From Deltaproteobacteria bacterium (GTDB taxonomy: Bacteria; Desulfobacterota; Binatia; DP-6): a DNA stretch of 64,000 nt. The stretch is from positions 65,931-129,930 of the forward strand of contig VBKJ01000129.1 of assembly GCA_005879795.1 (NCBI GenBank), in the 5' to 3' direction. Below are positions 43,447 through 51,294 of the stretch, piece by piece; position 1 is the stretch's first letter; every line of letters starts with the position of its first letter. Made by a program: the position numbers and the translations under genes. The notes beneath the pieces were generated by a model that saw only the letters and a list, made by a program, of their open reading frames with translations, had not been told where the DNA came from and ran no database searches.

Positions 43447-44235
43447 TCAGCGGCCGGTGAAACGTGGTGGACGGCGCTCGGCCAGCGCGCGCGCCCCCTC
43501 GCGCGCGTCCTCGCTGCGCAGGAGCACGCTCTGCGCGAGGAGCTCCATGGCGAGGAAGGTGTGCTTGTCGACGTTGCTGCCGAGATCGACCAGGCGCTTG
43601 GCGAGCCCGACCGCGAGCGGGGCGTTGGCCGCGATCACCTCCGCCAGCCGCGCGGCGGCCGCCACGTGCTCGCCCGGCGGCACGACCTGGTTGACGAGGC
43701 CGATCGCGAGCGCCTCCGCAGCCCCGATCATGCGCCCGGTCAGGATGAGGTCCTTCGCCCTGGCGTAGCCCACGGTGCGCACGAGGCGCGTCGTACCGCC
43801 CACGTCGGGCACGAGGCCGACCCGCACCTCGGGCAGTCCGAGCTCGCAGTCGGCGGTCGCGACGCGTAGATCGAAGGCCAGCGCCAGCTCGAGCCCGAGG
43901 CCCGGCACGTAACGATGGAGCGCGCCCACGACCGGCTTCTCGAGCGCCTCCAGGCGGGAGAGGGCCGCCTGCATGTCGCCGACGAGCGCACGGAACGGGA
44001 GCGCGCGCTCCCCGCTGACATCGCCCGCGAGCATCGCGAAGTCGACGCCCGCGGAGAAGACGGGCCCCTCGCCGTAGACCACGACCGCGCGCACGTCCGG
44101 CTCGCGCTCGGCCGCCGCGATCGCGTCGACCAGCGCGAGCAGCAACTCCCGGTGGATGGCGTTGCGCTTCTCGGGCCGGTTGAGCGCCACGTAGAGCAGC
44201 GCCGCCTCGCGGCGGCTGGTGACGAGCGCGGGCAT
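43447..44235 (-). CDS. Enoyl-CoA hydratase/isomerase
   Basis: A 262-residue crotonase. Oxyanion loops 'GEGPVFSAGVDF' and 'RYVPGLGLELALAFDL', with the Glu144-equivalent kept in GLGLELA, and the Glu164-equivalent in 'GLPEVRVGLVPDVGGT'. The 'PDVGGTTRLVRTVG' end of that loop is common in delta-isomerase-like members, so double-bond shift is also possible. The ATG has a GAGGAGG 5 nt upstream and a promoter at 44260-44288. The THUMP gene follows. Confidence 0.87.
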   Translation of the reverse strand: MPALVTSRREAALLYVALNRPEKRNAIHRELLLALVDAIAAAEREPDVRAVVVYGEGPVFSAGVDFAMLAGDVSGERALPFRALVGDMQAALSRLEALEKPVVGALHRYVPGLGLELALAFDLRVATADCELGLPEVRVGLVPDVGGTTRLVRTVGYARAKDLILTGRMIGAAEALAIGLVNQVVPPGEHVAAAARLAEVIAANAPLAVGLAKRLVDLGSNVDKHTFLAMELLAQSVLLRSEDAREGARALAERRPPRFTGR

Positions 44236-44259
44236 GGCACCTCCTCGGTCGAAGTCAGG

Positions 44260-44288
44260 ATTATGCGCGGCCGGTGCGCCGCTCGCAA
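44260..44288 (-). promoter_or_regulatory. Promoter of the crotonase-THUMP unit
   Basis: Minus strand: TTGCGA (44288-44283), 17-nt spacer, CATAAT (44265-44260). Gives a leader of about 18 nt with a good Shine-Dalgarno. The divergent beta-propeller promoter begins 5 bp away. Confidence 0.5.
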
Positions 44289-44292
44289 TCGC

Positions 44293-44321
44293 TTCACGCA
44301 CCCCGGCGCGGTTGCTATAAG
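44293..44321 (+). promoter_or_regulatory. Promoter of the beta-propeller gene, near-leaderless
   Basis: TTCACG (44293-44298), 17-nt spacer, TATAAG (44316-44321), then 10 nt to the ATG at 44332, leaving a leader of only about four bases. Confidence 0.5.
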
Positions 44322-44331
44322 TCGCCGCCTC

Positions 44332-45597
44332 ATGCGCTCCGTGATCGATGGACTCTTCGTCGCGCTGCTCGTCGCCGAGCCGGCGCTGGCGGGCTCGATC
44401 CTCTACGCGACCGCCGCCAGCCAGCAGCGGATCGACGGCTTCTGCCTGGGGGCGGACGGCGCGCTCGCCGCCAGCCCCAGTGTGCAGGTCGGCACGCAAG
44501 GCCGGCTACCGCGGCGCGTGCTGGTCGGGAAGGACGTCCTCGGCAAACCCGTCCTCTACGTCGCTGAGGCCGACCGCATCGAGGCGTTCAAGATCGGCGA
44601 CCACGGTGGGCTCAGCAGCCTCGGCGACACCAGGGCGGTCCGGAACCCGCAGGACTTGGCGCTCAGCCCCGACGGGAAGACGCTCTACGTCACGCACCAG
44701 GGGTTCCTCGAGGCCTTCGCGCTCGCCGCCGACGGCAGCCTGCCCACGCCGCCGCGGGGGGGCAGTCCTGACCCCTTCACGAGCTGCATCCAGGGCGAGC
44801 CCACCAACACCTTCCTCGACGCGCAGGCGACCAGCGGCCTCCTCTACGTGAGCGCGGACGACATCCCCGGGCGCATCGCGATCTACCGGCTCAACCCCGA
44901 CGGCAGCCTGCCCCAGACCGGCTGCCGCCTGAACAACACGGACGCGTCCAAGGTCAAGACGCCGGACTCGGAGCGCAAGCGCCTCCAGAGGCCGAAGGCC
45001 TTCCTCGTCGTCGGCGACTTCGTCTACGTCGAGGAGCGCGCGCTCCGCCGCTTGACCGCCTTCCGCCTGCAGCCCGACGGCACCTTCTGCGACAGGGGCA
45101 AGGACGCGAACGGGAACGTCGTTGCCGAGAGCTGCGGCGACATCGCGTACTTCCTGCCCACGCCGGCATGCGCGCGCCGGCAGGCGAAGAAGCAGCGCCA
45201 GCAGTGCGCGGCGAGCACGACCGGGCGCATCCTCCAGTACGAGGGTCTCGTGCTCCACCCGGGCGGCGACACGCTGCTCGGCACGGAGTTCTTCAAGGGA
45301 CGGGTCGACGCCTATCGTCTCAAGCCCGAGCCGCGTCTCGCGGGCGCGCCCATGGTCCGGCTGCCGAGGGGGCCGACGCGCTTCTCCGAGGCGAACCCGG
45401 TCATGACGCCGGTCAAGCTGACCGCCACCGAAAAGGCCGTCTACGTCGCCGGCGGCGAGCTCGATCGCGTGATCGCCCTTCGCCTCAGGGCGGACGGCGT
45501 GCTCGCCGACGCGACGCCCTTCAGTCGGACCGACGAGCAGACCGATTCCTTCCCGAACGACGTAGCGGTCGCCACACTCTTGGGTTCCTGCCAGTAG
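44332..45597 (+). CDS. Secreted beta-propeller (lactonase/YncE-like) protein
   Basis: A 421-residue exported protein with a signal peptide (SVIDGLFVALLVAEPALAG). The mature part has repeated propeller blades: 'ILYATAASQQRIDGFCLGADGAL', 'RNPQDLALSPDGKTLYVTHQGFLEAFALAADGSL', 'GRIAIYRLNPDGSLP', 'RLTAFRLQPDGTFCD', 'RVIALRLRADGVL'. The 'SPDGKTLYV' type matches 6-phosphogluconolactonase-like/YncE repeats. A Lys/Arg/Gln-rich insert with cysteines lies near residue 280. No catalytic residues can be assigned; it may bind or cleave a lactone or act as a scaffold. Confidence 0.72.
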   Translation: MRSVIDGLFVALLVAEPALAGSILYATAASQQRIDGFCLGADGALAASPSVQVGTQGRLPRRVLVGKDVLGKPVLYVAEADRIEAFKIGDHGGLSSLGDTRAVRNPQDLALSPDGKTLYVTHQGFLEAFALAADGSLPTPPRGGSPDPFTSCIQGEPTNTFLDAQATSGLLYVSADDIPGRIAIYRLNPDGSLPQTGCRLNNTDASKVKTPDSERKRLQRPKAFLVVGDFVYVEERALRRLTAFRLQPDGTFCDRGKDANGNVVAESCGDIAYFLPTPACARRQAKKQRQQCAASTTGRILQYEGLVLHPGGDTLLGTEFFKGRVDAYRLKPEPRLAGAPMVRLPRGPTRFSEANPVMTPVKLTATEKAVYVAGGELDRVIALRLRADGVLADATPFSRTDEQTDSFPNDVAVATLLGSCQ

Positions 45598-45766
45598 AGC
45601 GGCCTGGCGGGCCCCGAGGCGCGCCGAGATGGGACACTATCCACACGTGTCGAGAAACCTCCTGTCACCCTGATCCAGGTACACTTCCAACCATCCAGCA
45701 GGCAGCGAATACACCGGAGCACCGAGCCCAACCTGCCAGGTCCTGATCGGGGCCGGGTATTCCTAG

Positions 45767-45794
45767 TTGATAAATCGCGCCGCGGGGCTATGCT
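45767..45794 (+). promoter_or_regulatory. Promoter of the zinc-ribbon gene at 45838
   Basis: TTGATA (45767-45772), 16-nt spacer, TATGCT (45789-45794). Leader of about 37 nt with GGAAGGGAGGAG before the ATG. The rest of the 240-nt gap (45598-45837) shows no gene. Confidence 0.55.
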
Positions 45795-45837
45795 CCGAGC
45801 GTCGTCCGCCAGCTCGAAAGGGGGAAGGGAGGAGAGC

Positions 45838-46083
45838 ATGCTCTCGGAGACGCTACCCTTGGTGCGCTGCAAGAAGTGCGGGATCGGCACCATGCTGCCG
45901 CTCTCGGACTACGGGCAGGACGGCGCCGCGATCCTCTACAAGGCATGGGTCTGCGACAGTCCGACCTGCGGCTACAACCTCCGCATCGACCGGGGCCAGG
46001 TGACCTACGGCGACTTGGTGCAGCCGAAGGCGCAGGAGCCCCGCAGCGGGATCCTGCCGTCCGGGCGGGCCGCAGCCTCCTAG
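45838..46083 (+). CDS. Small zinc-ribbon protein
   Basis: An 81-residue protein with one ribbon: 'VRCKKCGIGTMLPLSDYGQDGAAI' then 'AWVCDSPTCGYNLRI', giving CxxC...CxxxxC ligands. The fold recalls the RNA polymerase/TFIIS-type or rubredoxin-type knuckle. The C-terminal ~25 residues look disordered. The ATG at 45838 has the better Shine-Dalgarno; an ATG at 45790 lies in the -10 box region. It is followed after 4 nt by another small gene. Confidence 0.65.
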   Translation: MLSETLPLVRCKKCGIGTMLPLSDYGQDGAAILYKAWVCDSPTCGYNLRIDRGQVTYGDLVQPKAQEPRSGILPSGRAAAS

Positions 46084-46087
46084 CGGG

Positions 46088-46426
46088 ATGACCGAGAAGC
46101 ACGACGAGCCGCGGCCGAACGAGGCGGATCGCCGCGACACAGTCCGCGACCAGGACGAACTCGAACGCGCGCGGGGCCGGCGCCACTCGCCGCTCGAGCA
46201 GCGGAAGGACCTGATGCCCGGCACGCGGGCCTGGCGGACAGACCACACCGAGGTCATGCTGGTCGAGACCCCGGGCTCCGAGGAGAGCGAGGTCTACCTC
46301 CGCGTGACCGACATCACGACCGGCCGCTACGTCCAGGCCCCGGTGACGGCCGACGACTTGGAGATCGTTGCCCATGTCCTCCAGCTTCACGCGGCGCGGC
46401 TCCGCCGCCTCGGGGAGCGGCGCTAA
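46088..46426 (+). CDS. Small hypothetical protein
   Basis: A 112-residue protein. The first ~45 residues are highly charged and likely disordered; the rest ('TEVMLVETPGSEESEVYLRVTDITTGRYVQAPVTADDLEIVAHVLQLH') suggests a small alpha/beta unit. No family recognised. It lies 4 nt after the zinc-ribbon gene and is followed by a perfect 8-bp hairpin. Confidence 0.55.
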   Translation: MTEKHDEPRPNEADRRDTVRDQDELERARGRRHSPLEQRKDLMPGTRAWRTDHTEVMLVETPGSEESEVYLRVTDITTGRYVQAPVTADDLEIVAHVLQLHAARLRRLGERR

Positions 46427-46445
46427 GTCACCGCTGGGCGGTGAC
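46427..46445. terminator. Hairpin after the small hypothetical gene
   Basis: GTCACCGC (46427-46434), 3-nt loop, GCGGTGAC (46438-46445), starting right behind the TAA stop. There is no T-run, so it may terminate poorly or protect the 3' end. A second small stem, CCCGA/TCGGG, lies at 46468-46483. Confidence 0.45.
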
Positions 46446-46547
46446 TGTACGGGTATCAGAGAAGCTCCCCGAAAATACTCGGGCGTTCCGACCCTAGGCA
46501 TCACCTCGCCTTGCAACACGCGCGCCGGGGCCCCATGCTCGCACCGC

Positions 46548-46769
46548 ATGGCGCGCCGCCCGCCTCCCGCAGTGGTGAACCGGCTCCCGATCCTGCTCGG
46601 TCGCCACGGCATGTCCTGGGGCGAGCTCGAGCGGCGAACGCTACTCCCGCCGCGCCTGCTCGCCCGCCTGCGCGTGCCCGGCGCCAACCCGCGCCTCGAG
46701 GTTGCCGAGCGCATCGCGGCCGCCCTCGGCGTGCCGGTCGAGGCGCTCTGGGTCCGCGGGCGCCCATGA
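46548..46769 (+). CDS. Mini XRE-family helix-turn-helix regulator, first of a pair
   Basis: A 73-residue protein that is little more than one Cro/CI-type HTH: 'LPILLGRHGMSWGELERRTLLPPRLLARLRVPGANPRLEVAERIAAALGVPVEALW'. The order (helix 2 'SWGELERRT', recognition helix 'PRLLARLR', then 'VAERIAAALGVPVEALW') is that of the family. The ATG follows a TTGCAA-17-CATGCT promoter-like pair by 8 nt. Its TGA overlaps the ATG of the second XRE gene. Confidence 0.7.
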   Translation: MARRPPPAVVNRLPILLGRHGMSWGELERRTLLPPRLLARLRVPGANPRLEVAERIAAALGVPVEALWVRGRP

Positions 46770-47038
46770 CGCGGAACGCGATCGCCCGCCTGCTCGCCGC
46801 CCGCGACTGGAGCGACGCCCAGCTCGCCGCCCGCGCGGGCGTGGGTCGCGCGCACCTGAACCAGGTGAAGAACGGGCGCGCTCTTCCCACCGTCGCCAGC
46901 GCGCTCGCCATCGCGCACGCGCTCGGCGTACCGGTGGCGATCGCCTTCCCGCCCGGCTCGAGCGCACGGCGGCGGCCGCCCCGCGCCGCCCGAGGACGCT
47001 CGTCCCACGGGCGGCAGCAGACGACGCCATCCGCCTGA
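46766..47038 (+). CDS. Mini XRE-family helix-turn-helix regulator, second of a pair
   Basis: A 90-residue protein with an N-terminal Cro/CI-type HTH: 'IARLLAARDWSDAQLAARAGVGRAHLNQVKNGRALPTVASALAIAHALGVPVAIAF', followed by an Arg/Ser-rich tail of ~25 residues. It is coupled to the first by a 4-nt overlap. Two bare HTHs in tandem could form a heterodimer or be a toxin-antitoxin/phage remnant; no toxin is next to them. It converges on the SBP56-like gene. Confidence 0.7.
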   Translation: MTRNAIARLLAARDWSDAQLAARAGVGRAHLNQVKNGRALPTVASALAIAHALGVPVAIAFPPGSSARRRPPRAARGRSSHGRQQTTPSA

Positions 47039-47076
47039 TGCTCGCTACATCATGTCGCCGTTCATGAGCCCCGGCA

Positions 47077-48426
47077 TCATTCCCCCTCGCGGCGTCCCTT
47101 CGCGGGCGGCGGCTCGGGGGTGACGAAGAGGAGGCCTGCCGGCCGTGCCGGGCCGGTCTCCCCGTGCGGCCAGCTTGCGCGCTCGAAGCTCACGCCGACC
47201 TCGCCCGACAGCTCGTCCTGGAAGGCGCCGTCGATGCGCAGCCGCCCCGTCGCCGGGTCGAGGCGTAGCAGGTAGACGCGATGGTCGCCGTCCTGCCGGT
47301 AGCCAGGAACGTCCGCGGTGTAGTCGGCGACGGCGAGGCGCGTCCCATCGGCACTCATGGCGAGGCCGTGCGGCCCGCCGCGGCGCGCCTTGCCCGGGTC
47401 GAGCGGATCGCGGTCGAGGCGAACCGCGGAAACGAGCTTCGGGTGCCAGGGGTCGCCCAGGTCGAGCGAGACGACACGGCTCGAGCCGCCGAGGACTTCC
47501 ACCAGGAAGCGGTCGTCGGGAGTGATCGCCGTCCCGCCGCCGAGCGCCCCCGGGCCGAAGTCGAAGACCAGCTGGAACACCGGGTTCGAGGTGTTGATCG
47601 AGTCGGAGGCGTAGAGCGCCCCGCCCTGGTCGGTGCTCACGTAGAGGACGGGCTTGCGGTTCATGAAGCGCGCCGTGGCGGGCCCCAGGTTCTCCTCACC
47701 CCGCTTGTCGGCGTCGATGACGGCGGTCTTCAGCAGGCGGAGGCCGTCGAGCGTCCACACCTGCACGCTGATGCCCGGCATGCGCTCGCCGCGCGTCGTC
47801 GCGGCGTAGCCGTGCCCGGCGTTGGTCGTGACCAGGCGGCCGATGGAGGGCGAGGCGGCCGCGCCGAAGGGCGCGATGATGAGGTGGCGCGCCGCAGGGT
47901 CGGCGGCGGGAATCTCCCGCACGAAGCCGCCGTCGGCGTCGAGCTCGACGAGGCCGCCGGGCGCGCCCAGGATCTCGCGCGGCTCGCCCCGATAGCGCAG
48001 CGGATCGGCGCAGGTGGCGACCACGTGCCCGTTCGGGAGCGTGACGTAGTCGTGCGGCGCGCCGAAACGGCGGCCCGGCCCCGGCTCGTCGATGTGGACG
48101 AGGCGGGCCGCGAGCGGCTGGCGCACGTCGAACACGAAGGTCCGGTCGGTGAGCACGCCGCTCGCGAACACGTGGCGGTCCGCGCGCGGCGCCGCGATGA
48201 GGGCCTGCGGCTCGTTGCCGCGGGAACGCACCGGGTAGGTCCTGAGGACCTTGCCGTAGGAGGGCGAGGTCGGGTCGCCGTCGAGCACGGCCAGGAAGTC
48301 GCTGTTCTGCCGGTCAGCGTCGCCCGCCCACACGAGGAGATAGGGCTCGCCCGTGAAGAGCGGCGTCTCCGGATGCCGCGCACACGCGGAGAGGAGGACG
48401 AGGATCGCCGCCGCCCACTCCCGCAT
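47077..48426 (-). CDS. Selenium-binding protein 56/methanethiol oxidase-like lipoprotein
   Basis: A 449-residue protein with a short lipoprotein signal ('AAILVLLSACARH', lipobox Cys15). The body is a beta-propeller with the SBP56 wording: 'FGAPHDYVTLPNGHVVATC', 'GGLVELDADGGFVREIPA', 'VQVWTLDGLRLLKTAVID', 'DPWHPKLVSAVRLD' and 'GGPHGLAMSADGTRLAVADYT'. Bacterial members (MtoX) oxidise methanethiol with a copper centre; histidines are available here but I cannot assign them. It is 7 nt downstream of the SDR gene on the same strand. Confidence 0.72.
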   Translation of the reverse strand: MREWAAAILVLLSACARHPETPLFTGEPYLLVWAGDADRQNSDFLAVLDGDPTSPSYGKVLRTYPVRSRGNEPQALIAAPRADRHVFASGVLTDRTFVFDVRQPLAARLVHIDEPGPGRRFGAPHDYVTLPNGHVVATCADPLRYRGEPREILGAPGGLVELDADGGFVREIPAADPAARHLIIAPFGAAASPSIGRLVTTNAGHGYAATTRGERMPGISVQVWTLDGLRLLKTAVIDADKRGEENLGPATARFMNRKPVLYVSTDQGGALYASDSINTSNPVFQLVFDFGPGALGGGTAITPDDRFLVEVLGGSSRVVSLDLGDPWHPKLVSAVRLDRDPLDPGKARRGGPHGLAMSADGTRLAVADYTADVPGYRQDGDHRVYLLRLDPATGRLRIDGAFQDELSGEVGVSFERASWPHGETGPARPAGLLFVTPEPPPAKGRREGE

Positions 48427-48433
48427 CGTCCCC

Positions 48434-49246
48434 CTACGTGTGGAAGCCGCCGTTCGGGCTCACCACCTGCCCGGTCACGAAGCTCGCCTCGTCCGAGACC
48501 AGGAAGAGCGCCACCGCGGCGATGTCCTCCGGCGTCCCGCTGCGGCCGAGCGGCGTGCGCATGAGCACCATCTGCCGGACCACCGGCGGCATGTCGGCGG
48601 TCATCGGCGTGTCGATCAGGCCGGGCGCGATCGCGTTCACGCGGATGTTCGCGCCGCCCACCTCGAGCGCCACCGACTTGGTGAAGCCGATGATCCCCGC
48701 CTTGGCCGCGCCGTAGTGCGGGGAGCCCGGGATGCCCGCGAGCCCCGCAACGGAGGCCATGTTGACGATCGCGCCCCGACCCCGCTCCTCCATGATGCGG
48801 AGGGCCGCGCGCGTGCAGGCGAAGGTGCCGAAGAGGTGGACGTCGAGCATGCGACGCCACTCGGCGTCGTCCATGTGGCGGGTGATGCCGAGAGAGAGGC
48901 GGGCGCCGCCCAGCAGCGCCTGGAGGGCCTGCGCGACCTGCGCCCTGAGCGGCGGGGAGAGCTCCCCGATGCCGGCGTTGTTGGAGAGGACGTCGACCGT
49001 CTGCCACTCGCGCACGACGCGCGCGAAGAGCGCGTCCACCTGCGCGCTGTCGGCCACGTCGGTGGGGACGGCGATGGCCGTGCCGCCGGCGGCCACGATC
49101 TCGGCGCCGACGCGCTCCCCACCCTCGCGATTCAGGTCCGCCACCGCGACCCGCGCGCCCTCGGCCGCGAAGGAACGCGCGATCGCGCGCCCGATCCCCG
49201 AGCCGCCGCCCGTGACCACCGCGACGCGCCCCGCGAGCCTGCCCAT
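48434..49246 (-). CDS. Short-chain dehydrogenase/reductase (SDR)
   Basis: A 270-residue classical SDR. The NAD(P) motif TGxxxGIG is 'VTGGGSGIGRAIA', the structural 'NNAGIG' and the catalytic Ser-Tyr-Lys set ('MASVAG...HYGAAKAG') are present. 'RVNAIAPGLIDTPM' and 'SDEASFVTGQVVSPNGG' complete the family pattern. An Asp after beta-2 ('VAVADLN') suggests NAD(H). The insert near residue 105-125 (LRAQVAQALQALLGGARLSLGI) is unusual. The ATG at 49246 is supported by a possible promoter 8 nt upstream. Confidence 0.9.
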   Translation of the reverse strand: MGRLAGRVAVVTGGGSGIGRAIARSFAAEGARVAVADLNREGGERVGAEIVAAGGTAIAVPTDVADSAQVDALFARVVREWQTVDVLSNNAGIGELSPPLRAQVAQALQALLGGARLSLGITRHMDDAEWRRMLDVHLFGTFACTRAALRIMEERGRGAIVNMASVAGLAGIPGSPHYGAAKAGIIGFTKSVALEVGGANIRVNAIAPGLIDTPMTADMPPVVRQMVLMRTPLGRSGTPEDIAAVALFLVSDEASFVTGQVVSPNGGFHT

Positions 49247-49254
49247 GAGGCGCG

Positions 49255-49283
49255 TGTCTACAATCCACCAGCCCCAAAGTCCA
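49255..49283 (-). promoter_or_regulatory. Possible leaderless-type promoter of the SDR gene
   Basis: Minus strand: TGGACT (49283-49278), 17-nt spacer, TAGACA (49260-49255), then 8 nt to the ATG. The boxes are imperfect; the spacing is that seen at the other leaderless candidates. Confidence 0.35.
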
Positions 49284-49339
49284 CGAGCCACCGGCGCAGC
49301 GGGCCAGGGCGGCGGGCGCGCCGGTCGGTTGGGTGCCGC

Positions 49340-51190
49340 CTACGCCGGCAGCTCGACGCGCACCCCCTCGGTGCTGACGATCCCAGCACCGAGGTACTCG
49401 GCCCGCGCTTCCTCGTCGCCCACGACGCGCCGGCGCGCCTCGGGCCTGACGCCCTTCTGCCAGAGCCCGCCCAGCATCGGGTGGCGGCCGGCGCGATAGC
49501 TGTAGAAGTAGTAGAGCCGCTGCCGCGTCATGGCGCTCCGCGCCGGCCAGCTGAGACCCGGTACGCGGTGCCAGGTGAGGAGCGAGCGGAGCGTGTTCCG
49601 CGCCGAGTAGAAGCTCAGGTAGGCGTCGCGATATGCCCGTTCAACCTCGGCCGGCGTCATGCACCGGTGGTACGACACCATGTGCTGCGAGTCGTACTGA
49701 TTGAAGTCCCAGTCGGCGATCGTGCCCTCGCGTACCGCTTTGTCGTGGTCCTCGGTGCCGGGCAGCGGCGTCACGATGAAGAACGAGGCCAGGTCGACGC
49801 CCACCTCGAGCAGCCACTCGGCGGACTGGCGGCCGATCTCCGGCCCGTCGAAGGGGAAGCCGATCATGTAGCCGCAGTGCACCGCCACGCCGTGCCGATG
49901 CCAGTTGCGGCACACCCGGCGGTACTTCTCCTTGACGGCCTGCAGGGCGGCCGCAGCGGCCGCCCCCTCTTTGCGCTGGCGGTGCTCCTTCTCGAGGTTC
50001 TGCACCTTGGTGACGGCGAGGAGGTTCTGCGGGTTGAAAGTCTCGAAGCCGACGAACGCCGAGTAGCAGCCGGCCGCGGCCGCGAGGCGCAGGAAGCGCT
50101 CGCACTTCTGCCGCTGGCTCGACGGTTTCTCGCCGGGTCCGAGATCGTCGAAGGCGGCCGCCTCGGCGTCGACCTGCATCATGAAGGAGAGCCGGTTCCC
50201 CTTGCGGCGGTAGTCGGCCATGCCCTCGAGGATCGGCTCCCAGGACGGGCTGCGGAAGAAGTCGTCGTCCACGATGAAGAGCGAGTCGATGCCGTGATGC
50301 TCGCCCGCGTCGCGGATCCAGCGCACGACCGCCTCGGGGTCCCGCGCCCGCATCGTGCGCCCCATGACGTTCTTCACGCTGCAGTACGAGCAGGTGAACG
50401 GACACCCGCGCGAGGTATCGACCGTCGTCATGTTGGGCGAGGCGAAGCGGCGGAGATAGGGGTCGTTGATAGCGGGGAGCTGCGCCTCGGTGATGAGCGG
50501 CACGGTGATCTCGCCCGAGCCGGTCCTGGCACGGATGCCCTCCGTCACGCTGTAGCTCGGCGCGAGCTCGCCGCCGAGATAGTCGTCGAGGATGTCGCCC
50601 CAGATGGTCTCGGCCTCGCCCACCACGGTGGTGATGCCGCAGCTCTCGAGGAAGGCGCGCGACTCGGGATGGCCGCTCACGTGAAAGCCGCCGAACAGGA
50701 CCGGGAAGCCGGCACGGCGACACTGGAGCGCCAGGTCGCGCCCGCGCGGATACTGGTTCGTCTGCACGCCGGCCAGGCCGACGATCACCTCGACACCGTC
50801 TTCGAGCGCCTTCTCCTGGATGCTCTGGATGGTCGCCGGCAGCACGGGCCCGTCGACCTGCTCGTCCCAGATGACGGTCTCGACGTAGACGCCGTCATCG
50901 TCGCGCAGGCGATTGTAGGCCTCGTTCAGCGCGGCCAGCACGGTGAGCGTATTGTTCGGCAGCACGCCCTTCCAGAAGTGCGCCACGCGCCCGCGGTCGT
51001 CGTACTTGGAGGGCTTGATGAAGTAAACGCGCAGCGTCCGGCAGAGGACGGGGGGGTGCTGCGGGACGGCCGCGGCGGGGCTCACCGCGAGCGGCACGAT
51101 CTCGCGGGCCTCGCGCCGCGCGCGCCGGAGAAGCGGCCAGAGGGCGGCGACGAGCAGGATGCCTGAGAGCGCCGTGGCGGCGAGCAGCAT
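49340..51190 (-). CDS. Membrane-anchored cobalamin-binding radical SAM protein
   Basis: A 616-residue class B-type radical SAM enzyme. A single N-terminal membrane helix (residues ~3-21, followed by RRARREAR) is unusual for the class. A B12-binding Rossmann domain (about 50-200) includes 'VIVGLAGVQTNQYPRG' and 'GFPVLFGGFHVSGHPE'. The [4Fe-4S] cysteines are Cys263, Cys267 and Cys270 (RGCPFTCSYC). The C-terminal helical region contains 'HRCMTPAEVERAYRDAYLSFYSARN'. Relatives methylate unactivated carbons (for example in hopanoids or antibiotics) or rearrange tetrapyrroles. The substrate is unknown. It has its own strong promoter and no obvious partner genes. Confidence 0.82.
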   Translation of the reverse strand: MLLAATALSGILLVAALWPLLRRARREAREIVPLAVSPAAAVPQHPPVLCRTLRVYFIKPSKYDDRGRVAHFWKGVLPNNTLTVLAALNEAYNRLRDDDGVYVETVIWDEQVDGPVLPATIQSIQEKALEDGVEVIVGLAGVQTNQYPRGRDLALQCRRAGFPVLFGGFHVSGHPESRAFLESCGITTVVGEAETIWGDILDDYLGGELAPSYSVTEGIRARTGSGEITVPLITEAQLPAINDPYLRRFASPNMTTVDTSRGCPFTCSYCSVKNVMGRTMRARDPEAVVRWIRDAGEHHGIDSLFIVDDDFFRSPSWEPILEGMADYRRKGNRLSFMMQVDAEAAAFDDLGPGEKPSSQRQKCERFLRLAAAAGCYSAFVGFETFNPQNLLAVTKVQNLEKEHRQRKEGAAAAAALQAVKEKYRRVCRNWHRHGVAVHCGYMIGFPFDGPEIGRQSAEWLLEVGVDLASFFIVTPLPGTEDHDKAVREGTIADWDFNQYDSQHMVSYHRCMTPAEVERAYRDAYLSFYSARNTLRSLLTWHRVPGLSWPARSAMTRQRLYYFYSYRAGRHPMLGGLWQKGVRPEARRRVVGDEEARAEYLGAGIVSTEGVRVELPA

Positions 51191-51234
51191 GGGACGCCTC
51201 CTCGATGTCCCGGTGCGTAGAGCCGGTCTAGTGG

Positions 51235-51263
51235 CTTGTAGACGCCGGGCGCGGCGCTGTCAA
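51235..51263 (-). promoter_or_regulatory. Strong promoter of the radical SAM gene
   Basis: Minus strand: TTGACA (51263-51258, consensus), 17-nt spacer, TACAAG (51240-51235). Leader of about 38 nt with GAGGAGGCG before the ATG at 51190. Confidence 0.65.
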
Positions 51264-51294
51264 CGCGACGTTCGTCACGGCGTCCGGTCGGGTC

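Noticed and set aside
47281-51166. Very long plus-strand frames opposite the SBP56, SDR and radical SAM genes
   Set aside because: They are shadows: His/Asp/Arg-rich, without motifs, across several real minus-strand genes.
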